Source: Stichopus chloronotus
Taxonomy: Eukaryota; Echinodermata; Holothuroidea; Aspidochirotida; Stichopodidae
DNA: 64,000 nt
Assembly (NCBI GenBank): GCA_021234535.1
Contig: CM037843.1
Coordinates: 5,598,820 to 5,662,819 of the forward strand
Direction of reading: 5' to 3'
Every line of letters begins with the position of its first letter. Positions within the stretch are counted from its first letter, which is position 1. The translations under genes were made by a program, and so were the position numbers. Below are positions 39,501-51,500 of the stretch, in pieces. The notes beneath the pieces were generated by a model. It was not told where the DNA came from. It worked only from the letters and a program-made list of their open reading frames with translations, and searched no databases.

Positions 39501-42500
39501 TGCATTTAGCAATATCAGATGGCTTTTTTATGTGAATTGACTTAAGTTAAGCAGTTCAGTGAAAATCTGAGAAGCACACCAAGTGAGGGCGCTAACACAA
39601 TTTTCAGATAATAACCCCCTACTCGCTACCCTTCCCTTGCTAGATTTAAATTAGTTTCTACGAATTTTAATATCATGTATTTAGTAGCTATATTAGAACA
39701 TGCCCCATAGTCTATAAAAAATTCTTGGCAGAAATTCAAAAGAAATTCTCCCAGCTGGAATTGTCTTAGGATTTTCTCACAGGGGACATAGATGTATGAG
39801 TAACACAGATGTGTCCTCCTGTTGAGGGATTCATGAATCAGAGAGTTAAAATGGCTTTTAATTTATTTACTTTCTTAGGCTGTTACCTTCTGTCTCAGTT
39901 GATTGACTTATTTATTGGTTCAATCCTCTGTCATGGTAATTTGCTAGAGGTATTTTAGATGTGCCTGCTTTAGGGTTTTGCAGAAACCAGTAAAAGTGAA
40001 CATTCAGAACAGGAAAAGTGAAGTCTGTGAAATTGTCAAAATATGTCTGTAAATGGCAAAAAAAATATAGCTACCTGCTTATGGTATTTTTCTGCTTTGG
40101 GTGTGATATTATAAAAGAAAGAACTGAACAACATGTTTGCAGTTCTGCTATCCATTTGAATTGTATTTGTTGCCATGGTTATTTCCGTGGTTTGGCTCTA
40201 ATTATAACGTGCTGTATATCTAGGACAGTTACCTACTCTTGTAGGTCATCTACCCCCCCTGGCATTAGGGATGTCAAAATCTGTTCATTATCCTATTTGC
40301 TGAACGTTGCTGGCTGCTCCTTCGGTGCCCGATGGTGATGTAATATGTAATGTGTCCTTCTTTTTGATTCCTTGCCGTATTTTACTATTTGCAGTTTACT
40401 GAAGCTGTGTGTTCGGGTAGATATTCATTGCTTCATGTAGGGAAGTCAAATCATTTTGTAGTTGATAGACCATACAGTTATTCTCTGACCGCAATCATCC
40501 TGATGGGAAGGGGGGGGGAGAGACATTCATTTGATTTCAGAAATTCTGTTGTTCCTCAGCAATGACAACGATACATCTACCAACGTAAGACTTTGGTCGA
40601 AAAGTGACTCTCGCGTCATCATCTTATCACACCACTTTGTATCGATTTAATTCTGTCGCAGAAAGAGAGACCTGCATCTTAACACAAGAAGATGGAAATA
40701 TCACCTTGCAGCATGGTCAGGAGCACAGCAATGATTGTACAGAACTCTGCCGGTGTATTCATGGAGAACTGGAGTGCATGCCCTACTGTGTGGAACCATC
40801 CCTCCCTTCCCCCACGCCCCTCTGTCCCCACCCCGTGGTGACGAGACTGAGGCAGGAGGATTGCTGTAAGGTCATCGCGTGTCACGATCTAGAGGAAGGT
40901 GAGACTTCGTTTCATGTATCTGCCATTTTGGATCGAAAACTCCGCACAGCAACTACGAGAGAAAGATAGAGATATGCTTTGAGGGATGTGTGGAGTTCAC
41001 AAAAAGTTGCTGACTTCAGTTTTTCATCTGCTGCACCAAAAACATTTGTATGCCAGACCACACTGTCTGTTGCCTTAGAAATGTGTTGAATCTTAGACCA
41101 AAGACTCATAATGGTTTATTCCATTTTGATGAATTTCTTGTTCTCTGTGCAATAGTGCTATAGTAATGTAAGGGAAAATATGGTGCATTCCAATTCGAAT
41201 AATACTATGTGATCATCTACTGAGAAGCACTCTAGGGGTGCAGTTTTGTCCATATGTAAAGTACTCTGGCAATTTAATGTATTGTCATTAAGACATGAAA
41301 CTTTCATCTTCCAGAAAGTCCAAATGTGGTGCAGGACGTATCTCTCTATGCGTTCAATGCCACGTCGATAACAGTGGCGTTCTCTCCACCGGAAAATCCT
41401 GAGCTGGTCTCCGCCTTAAACGGTTACATCATCCACTACACCAACAGAACATCAGAAAATACTGATGTCAGCCAGTGGGAAAAGCTAACACAGGTAGCAA
41501 GATGTTTGTTTTCTTCAAACTTCTCTGAACTTAAGTAGGTATCAGTTTGTTTACCACCAGTTTCAGTAGAAGAATTAATTCTGTTCCTAACAACTGTGAT
41601 CACATGATGCTGCAATGTGTTTTATAGGATACCAGGTCACATTTGACTGTATTTATTTATTTTTCATTTTGCTTGTTTTAGCATTTTCCTTCAGGAGTGA
41701 CAATAGAGGGCAGGATCATCATTGACATCGGCGACCTCCAGAGAGACTCCACTTACTACCTCCAGATACAGGTCAGCCTCCCAGAAAACATCCCAGTAAG
41801 GTGGCCTCACACAGTACCACACACAGACACCATCGTGGTCACCACGACCGAAGGACAGCGTAAGTTGTATTCTTGTTCTCCCACATGGGAGCTACAACTT
41901 TTCGTATGGTAATTTGCCCTAGGACCACTTCTGTGTCAAGCAGTTTCAAAGATGTTACACCCATGGCACTTCTCCCCATAATCCAATCAGCATTATCTCT
42001 GTTGAACTTAGTTCACATGACACAGTGCTGTGTGCTCAGAATGTTCAGCTGGAGGCCACAGCACTGACGATTCAAACCAGTGTTTACATATCTTTCTATC
42101 TTGTGCAGTGATGAATATAGTTTGAATGGCCATAAATTCCTAAGCAGTTTAAAACCTTTGCAATCAAACATGCTCTAAGGTTAAACATTTGTCCATCGAA
42201 AAGTTGAAAATTCCAGAGCTTCAACGTGGAAATTAGGTGATCTGGGTTCATTTCTTCCAGTATTGGCTGAGTCTGGTTCTTTTGTCACATTCATGCCATC
42301 TCCAAGACTAATGAAACATGTGCAGTGATGTCAGAAAGTTTTTCTTAGAGATGTACAAAAATGGTCACTTAATGTGATGAGATCTATACATCGCAGGTTA
42401 ATGGAAAATGGAATTCAAACAATATATTCCTGGACTAACTGGACTAAATGAGATCATGATCATTTATGTACAGCTGTCTGGTGAAATCTATTTAAACTCT

Positions 42501-45500
42501 GCCATTCTTATTATCTCATCCCACAGCCCAACAGTGCACCTTTAAGAGTCAAGTTTACATGCACAACGAGGAGTTCCCTGATGGCTGTGCTGCCCTCTGT
42601 CAGTGCAGGTCGGGTCGTACCGTCTGTCGTGAAAGGTGTCCATCGACCCATCTGATACCATCAGAACTTTGTAAAAATCCCCAACTAGTTGTCGTCAAGG
42701 GCGAATGCTGCCCGCAGTGGAGGTGCTTTCCTGCAGGTCTGTGGTTGTTCCCTTACTAAGTCAGCTAAGGGTATTCATTCATCGTCAGTTGCTCACCATC
42801 GAGGTGCCCACGATTGGTCATCCATTGTTGTAGTCCCTATTTACTCTTTTATCTCCATGTACATAGCGGTTCTCTCATCCCTGCTCATAACCAATCGTTA
42901 CATGCAATTGCCTGTATATGTTTGCATGTGCATCAGTTACCCCAAGCTGGGACAGTCAATATCTCAAGGAGAAAAGTTTTCATTTGGGTTTGTGTGGGAT
43001 GTGTGTAGGTACCACATGGAATGCAAGAAGGTTAGTACATATTATAGGGGGTCAAAGGTTATTTGCAGTCAAGAGTGGTAAAAGTGAAAATTGAAGTTCA
43101 GCAATTTCTTCAGAGGCTTTTACCAGTACCACTGCATGTTAATGTGCCAGTTTGAGTGTGAATATCCTGCTGTGTGTGGAAGGTCATCAGTCAGAGTAAG
43201 GTCAACAAATTTAATTTGGAAAATATTGTCAACAGTATATCTTGGCAAGTTTGACAGATGTTCTCTGAAGTTGCTGCCTGAGTGGAATTATATTGGAAGT
43301 TATTGCAAGATTTATCTTTTCAGTGGCCAAGTAATTTTAACAGCTGTTATTTGTTGTTGTTGTGTAGTTGTGTGACACGTCCACCAGTGCTTCTTTCTCT
43401 AATACGTTGCTTAGATCAACGTGTTCTGTTGAACACCACCAGATAAATAGAGAAAGTCATTTTTCTTGAAATACACTCACGTAAAACATCATCTAACCAG
43501 AAAAGTAATTCCATTGCATTCTAGACTAGTGTGTCTGAAGAGTTGTTATTCTCAAAGCTGATGGATAGCAATTGAGAAGGTGAACTTGACATGCAAGTAC
43601 TTGTCGCCTGGTATTTATGGCGAGTATAGATGTAGGTTTAAAAACCCCTGTGTCTCGTATATGTTTAGTATTAAAGACACAGGGAAAATTAGGATGTGGC
43701 AGTATTGCAGAATGCTATTGGGTCACCAGCAACGTCACCACTATTTCCCTCTCTACCGATTGCTTCTTAAATTTTCACCCATCAGAATGAGAACAATCTG
43801 TAGACTCTTTGATTGAAACAGTTGCAAATACTAATAGACTAAAGAAAAGAAAAATGTAGTAGGAGACAATAGCTTGATGACAACAATGTAAGAAGCAGAA
43901 GTGTGGAGTATCCATTCAATAAGTTTGGAATGCAGAATTCCAGAAATTTTTGTCGCTACATTCCAAGGTACCATTTATTTGTTGGCCTTTTTTGTCATCT
44001 TTTAAACAGTATTTTCAGTGTCTCTTTAATCTGCCTCTACCCTTTTTGTTTCGACTGAGATGAGACAGAAAATCAGACGGTCGTAGCTACTGTCTTACAG
44101 GCAAACCGGTGCTTGTGCGTTTGAGATGAGGGCACTGATACTGTTTGTAGTAGTAAGCACAGTTTTTATTTTGTTGGTCATCTACAAAATGTATATAACA
44201 AGGACGATGCCTTAATTGGTTCGTTTGCTTTTGATCGCCCCTCAGACGGCGGTTGCTCTCACAACGACAAAACCTACGAGGACGGAATGGAGTGGCGGGA
44301 CTCTTGCGATATGAGGTGTACATGCCACAAGGGCAAGGTCAACTGCTACAACATATGCATTGCCACATCTCAAGCCAGGCCGAACTGTCCGTACGCTGTC
44401 CAAACCCAGGTAGCAGATACCTGCTGTAAAGAATGGGTTTGTCACAACAGTAAGCTGCACACCTACATCTCACATTCTCATTATCTTTTGTTGGTCACAT
44501 GTTCACCTTTTACAAGTTGCTGACCATCAGGCAGATTAAAGACAATAAAAGGTAAAGAGAGAGAGAACTGAGATGTATGGTTGAGGGTTGGGAGTGGGTG
44601 AAAGGGGTTGATGTGAAGTTACCTCAGGATAAGGTTGGACAAACGTTCTATAATGCTTTTCGCTGAGTAATTTGCATGTTCTTTTTTAATTTGTTGCATT
44701 TGTATTTTTATTGTCCCAAAAATTTGAATGTTTTCATGCCTAGCAAACTACAACTGTGAGTGGAAGGGGTTTCTCCTTTTGAGTAAACTGTACACATTGA
44801 GTAAACTGTACAGAATATTACGTTCTTGTAATGACGCACCTACACAGTAACATTAATGCTAACATGCAGTGCATACGGCTGTGTGAAAAAGGTTGAAAAA
44901 TTTTAAGAGATGAATGTGCACAGGGCATTTTTACGAGCATTGAAGCTGTACTTGAATACTGACTGTTAGTGTTAGTTCAGCAGATGACAGGTCCATCGGT
45001 CATATCATGTGACTGCCCCCTTAGCAATTAAAATCGCACCGTTTTGCATTGTTACCTCAATTGCTTGGCATTTTGCATTCTGCAAAATCACGCATTTGTC
45101 CAACCCCTGCCTTGAGATGGACCAAACAGTATTTAAAATCAGCAGTTTTGTTGTTAATTCCTTCAAACCTGCTCAGAGATGAGAATCATTGTGTGAACTA
45201 TTTCCTTCAGGATAAATTCTCTGCAGAGTTCCAGCTTGAGAATTCTCAGTCACGGCTGGTTTGCTTTGTCATGGTGGGGTAAATGCTTCCATGGAAGATT
45301 TGTCTCAAGGCAGGGGGGTGTCTTTTGAGCTAAATTTGTGTCAAGAATTATGCCCTATCTCAGTGTTTGAAATGAATTTTTGGGCAAGTCTTTTGTAAAT
45401 GGGCATTTCTTTTTCATATCATGTATATATATATATTTGAATACCCTGCAAGTTTTGAGCATTCTGTAAATTTTGTGCAAGCCAGTATTCTGTTGATTTG

Positions 45501-48500
45501 CTCTTCATACCAGTCGACAAGTGTCAGTGCTGGCCGTCCCCCACTGCCATAGCTAGAAATCTGCTTCTCTGATGTAATATTTAATATCAGAATGAATTTG
45601 CAGTTTGTTCATCTTTTGCTTCTCACTAACAGGTTCCCTTGCAGATCATCCGCCCATCGCGTCGTTGTCATTTCCCCTCTCTTCGTGGAGGCTGGAAATC
45701 AGGGCTGTCAACATAACTTCAAACAACGCCACTATTGTGTGGCCCAAACTGAGTGACAAACAACGGCAGTACATACAACTCTTCGAACTGAAATATCGGA
45801 ACCTATCGTATGGCTCAGACCAGTGGCTGACTATTGTCCAATTACGGTGAGTGGATTTGTTAGTCTGCATCTTTTGCCCAGGTTGTAGTTGCTGTTTGTT
45901 GTCATGAGATCGGTTTTCTCGTGAGCACTATACTGGATGAGTCCTTGAGTTCGTGCTTTCACAATTTTGTGGTATTATTTTTTATGTATTGAAGATGTTA
46001 TGTATTTTACGTGGAATCAATTAAAGTATTAACCAACAAGCAAATGAATAAATAATAACAAATTGAAAACAAAAAAGTTTACATGTATATAAAGCAGTCT
46101 GTATGTACTCAGGTATGGCAGGCAATTGTCTTTCCTCTGAGAAGAAGACCTCAGAATACATTAATGACGTACGTCATAACCTAGATTTCTTTTTACAAAC
46201 ACAAACACAAAAGTTATTTTATAAGCATTTCACTCTAGGATCTCTCCAAAACAGAAATCAAGTTGGCAATATTAAGACAAAGTGAATGCTTGAATACTTC
46301 TTTTTTTCTACTTTCAGGCCAGAAATACCCCAGTATACTCTCCTAAACCTGAGATCTGAGAGAAGTTACGTGGTCATGCTGGTAGTGCTCCTGGGCTGGG
46401 AACCATCCGACTCATTGATTCACTTACAGAGTAACAAGCTTGACATTCGCACAGAACAGGCACCAGGTATGTGTAGCACAGGATGAGAGGCAGGCACGTA
46501 TTTGCTCTATGAATGTGTGTTCACGTTAAACTTCGTACTTTCTCCTCTCATAGAGGCATAGTTGCAGTGCGACATTTGATTCAATCAAGGAACGTAGAAC
46601 AGTGACGATACTCATTGCACGTGCTGAACCATTCGAGGTAGAAAAGGAAAAGGATGTCAGACACCCTGTGTATCTGCCTATTCTCTGCCAGGTAGAGATC
46701 CCATGGTAAACTTAAAAGATTAGTGTGGATGGAGCAGCAACAACTCTGTCAGAAAGACTGTTCCAGATATTCAAAACCCGCTGACTAAAAAGAAAAAAAA
46801 TACAGATACAGAGTCTGAAATAAGGTTCAATACATTTTGAATCTGTGACTGCTTCATCCTCATGACGGTAGTTGTAAGCAAAATGTCAAATGGTAACGCA
46901 TAATGTCATATGAATAAAATCATGGTCATACAAACAGACTCATTGTCGAGAATCCCTGTCAAACTGGGTGTAGACCAAACAAGGTCAACCGACATGAACT
47001 TTTGTCAAGGTTAATTTGTACATCATGGTAAGTTCAGCTGTCAAGGTAACTTTAAGTGAACATTACCTGTTCAGCAGACATCAAGGAATCTTTACCCGAC
47101 AGGAAGTTGGACATCAGTATATAAGGTTAAACGTCGACACAAACTTGCTGTGTCCTTGTTACATTATCATCTGCACCAAACCAATAATCTGCAAACTTAC
47201 ATGAGCTACTACCCCTCTTGTGGGCTTCTTGTAATAAGTATCTGGCACCCACGAGAGGCTTTGGAAATATGCAAATTATTGAGCGGGGGGTTGGGCTTAA
47301 TGATCTGGTCTGGTCAATACACTTACCTGTGGACTGCCATTTAATTTGTTTATAACTAACCAATTGACTTTAAAGTTTTGATGGACAGGGTTTTTGGTCA
47401 CTGGTAAGATTACTGGAGGGAGGCAAATGGTAATTAACAGGTGCACCTCAGTGGGAAAGTGATAATGAAAAGTCTGATAAGTGGTCCAAATAGGGCCAAA
47501 AGGCAAGGGCTATCTGTTCACCTAAATTAGAACTATTCCTCTTGACAATGTTTTGACAATGTAATTTGGTGGTGTATTGTTAGGAAAGTACCGAAAGGAA
47601 AACATGAATGAACCCAAGTTTATCTGTCTTTTTGTGGGTAGGGTCCTTACATCGTGTGAAGAGGTGCAAGCAGTAGACAGTCACCACCAGTAGTGAATGT
47701 TTTTACTTCTGAAAGATGTCATTGAGTTCAGACACTGCTATTCGAATAAAGGTTTCTGTTGTATTACACTCTGGCTAAGTTGTCGATTCTAGAGCCAGAG
47801 TTTCTTTTTTTTTTTTTTTTTGGGGGGTGGGGAAACTCTTCGACGATGATTTTGTTTTGTACATTGCCTACCTCTGGAGTCAATGTGAAGTAATTTTCAA
47901 AAAAATGCATTAATGTAGGGCACATATCCAGCTAAGTCATACTTTAATTCAGCCCTGGTCATGTTTTGTTCACCTTAAAAGATGCTTTATAAGAGTTACT
48001 TTACCTGATGATATGTTAAGTCATTTCATTACCACAATTGTTTTGTTTGTCCTTTTGTCTATTTTGTTTGCAAGTGGAAACAAATTTTCCATAATCTGGA
48101 GTTTTGTTCAAATATGATGCCATTTACAAAGGATTTCATATAAATGGAACAAATAAAATGTTGGAATATTTCAGAAGAAACACAGACTCTAAAAAGAAAA
48201 CGTAAGGCAATGTCAATTATTTATGACTCAGAAATCAAAAAGGGACCACTGAGAGGAGATTGTAGATACTTGACAGTTTTCTAAAAAAGAACTCAGGAAG
48301 TCATAAAGTTTATTAGTACATGTGATTTCCCATCCAGTTTCTATCATACCACAATTATTTCAAACATTGCTGTTATGTATTGCTGCATGTTTTCCCCCTA
48401 CAGATAACTCCCCTCCGGTTCTGCCGGTCCAGTTAGACGTGTCGAAGGTCACCAAGACGTCCGTTACCATACACTGGAAGTCACTCCCGCTCTCAATAAT

Positions 48501-51500
48501 GGAAGATATATCTGCCTGGATCGTGAACGTGACCACGGAGGTAAGAAAACTGTGACCATCAGCAGATGGCAGCTAGCTTGGACAGGTTAGGAGAAGATAC
48601 AACAGATGGCTATGAGGAAAAGGGGGAGGTAGGGGGATTCAGACTTTGGAATGGGTGTTGATGAAGATGGTGTAGAGAAAAAAAATGAATGATGTGTGAA
48701 AGGTCAAATCTGGGAGGGGGCCAGATGGAACAGTCAGTAAACCTCCCAGTCTCATTGCGCAAACATTGTAATGGTTCTACACTTCCTGCAATGTCTTCCA
48801 GTTGTAGGAGACTGTCCTTTAAATCTATTTTTTTCCTGATGTTGGCACTGTTTCCTCTTACCTTTCATTGTTTCTCATTTGTATTTTATTTTGGTGAAGT
48901 TTATTTGTGATAGCTGGTGTCTCCAGAGTCAGCTGTACCTCTGTCAGACACAGTATGACAAAGAGACAATGCCTCTTAGGAAGTTTGCCACCTGTCCTAG
49001 ATATGATAGTAAAAGACAGCACACAAATTGCCCTAAGGGCGAGACTAAAAACCTAAAAGGGATTGACCACTGAAGAAAATTGATATTTCAATAAAAAAGT
49101 AGGTTTATTTCTCTCCCTTTATTGGTAAAAACCATATCTCAGTAGCATGATTGGTCGGGAAGTTACGAATTTTTAAGGAAATGTGTATTTCAGAATTGCA
49201 CGTTTTGCATTGTGGAACATGTGATGCCACCCAGGCACAACTATACCTAAAATATCCTTTGCATTTCTTTATAATCTTCACTGTCTGCTAAAGAAACATT
49301 ACAAAGTTCAAAAGTTATGACCTTCATTTTCACAATATTTTGAGGTAATCTACAATATAACTTATCTACATGTTCACTCTTGTCAAATTTCAAGGTTAGA
49401 TGGAGGCTTCAATTTTAAAGACAAATAAAGACTTCTTACAATAATTTGCCACTGTTACATGTCATATTGGTAATCTCAAGGTAACTGGAAATGACCAGAG
49501 AGAACTTTCTTCAAACAGCAGTATCTTGAGTTACGAATAAGACCATGGCATTGGGTTTGAAATACCTGCAGTGGAAATTATTCTCTTTCATTTAAGAACC
49601 CTGTCAATTGTCAGTAAATAAAAATGCCTTTAAATGGAGACCCAATAGTTGTAGGTAAGATGATGGAAAAGAAAGTCTTAATATTTCAAAAACAACCATA
49701 AGTCACAAAGATGCTGCATTTCCACCATTTTCCTCCGTAAAGTTACTGGATGTAATATGTTGGATGTTTGAGATTCTTACAAAATCACCTCTTTTTGATG
49801 TTGAACTCCTTTTAATCCTAATTGTGTAGACATGAAATTGATACATGTCGCTTGAAGATGCTCATAATCAGCGAGCATCGAAACCACAATGCATTTGTGC
49901 ATTCTGGGTCAGTAGAACTTTCTGCTGGAGTGATACTTTTATAATTGGCAAAGTTGTCAGACATGTTTCCACAAGTATCGTTATCCTAACAGAACGAGTG
50001 ATGTATTTACAATTGTGGTAAAATTATGAAGCAGTTTATTGATAATGTCTTTGTTTGCCATAGGGATCTGATCATGTCGTGGCATCTGAGAGGGTCGGTG
50101 CGACTGCTCTCACCTGCACAGTACCAAACCTGACAGCTGACATTTACTACGTACAACTCTTCGGACTCTCGAAAGATGGGAAGTGTGTCCTGGTTTCCCA
50201 GAAGGTCCAAGTGTCTTTACAACAGAGAGGTAATCTTCTTTGCTGGATATCGCAACTTTATATGATGTTTGGATTCGGGACCAAGCGGTTGTAAGATGTT
50301 TTTGATTTTGCAGTAGACAAAAAATTCCTTGAAGGATTAAAATAGGCCTTATATATTTTGATTTTCATTTATTGGTTATACTTCATTGCAATGCATGTAT
50401 ATTGTGTGTATCATAGATTTGTAGAAACAAAGCTTATTGATATGCTTTAAGAAGAAGAACAAAGATGAAATCTTGCATTTACTGAGTCAATTTCTGACCA
50501 ATTTATTGACCAGGAAAACCACCCTTAGTAGTATTTTTGTTAGTGTTTCAGCTACCAGCTGCTATAATGAAACAGTTTTGGGCTAAATTTTGTTGTGAAT
50601 GTATATTGGCAATTTTTTGAAGAGATTGAGTTATAAATTTTGAGCTATCAAATGGTTAGACATCCTTTTCGTCAAAGAAAGCTTATGAGTCCTTGTTGTA
50701 GTACTTTAAAATCATCATTCTATATTGATTACTGTGCTACCATTGCAGAACCATTGCCTTAAAACATCAGGGCTCTCTATAAGTGTGAGGCAGCCCATAA
50801 ATGTTGGCATAGTAAAGATTAAGGAGAGCTATTTTGACAAACTAATGAAGTTGTGATATTGTTATTTGCTACTTTGTTATCATAATTGCCATTGATTTTA
50901 TATCAACATTCATGTCTTTTCCCCTTACAGAACCACATCCTGGCACTTTTCACCCAACGGCAGTGAGGGCAGTATTTGGAATCTTTTTCTTCTTGATTCT
51001 CCTGTTAATAGCCGTGGTCATCTACATGTACTTCAGGGTCAAGTCCCGGTACCACAACCAGTACAACGTCTACGCCCGCAGCACTACCGTAAACTATGAC
51101 AATTCTTCCACATATGAACATATTTATGAAGATACTACCCCACAGGTAGGAGTCTTTAATGTTGTATCTCTGCTTGTCAACATCAGTAAAATTGGGGCAT
51201 AGCAGTTACTGATATTGTCAGTAAATTCCTTTTGCATGTAAATTTGCTATTTCAATAATAGTAAAAAGTGTGAAAGAAACCCTTGTAATCTCTTTGAATT
51301 TCATTGCGTTGAAATGCCTGCATGATCAGAAAAGAGTACCCTCTAATCTTATAGGGAAGGCATTTGGTTTCTAAGAATGGAATGGCTTGGCAGTATTATG
51401 CAATACATCTGATGACGTTGATGCCTTTCACCACATCTACCTGATTCTCGGTATCGGTGACATGCACTGTCCTATTCAGTGGGACTCTGGGGAGGGGGGG

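Larger units (their letters stand above)
34635..40661 (+). other. Intron 5 (6.0 kb), transposon-rich
   Basis: Contains array A3, the transposon-associated frame, LINE and SINE remnants, the TAGGCCTA/TA cluster, a palindromic E-box and a 76-bp duplication. A frame at 38387-38596 downstream of the SINE is unrecognised. Confidence 0.75.
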
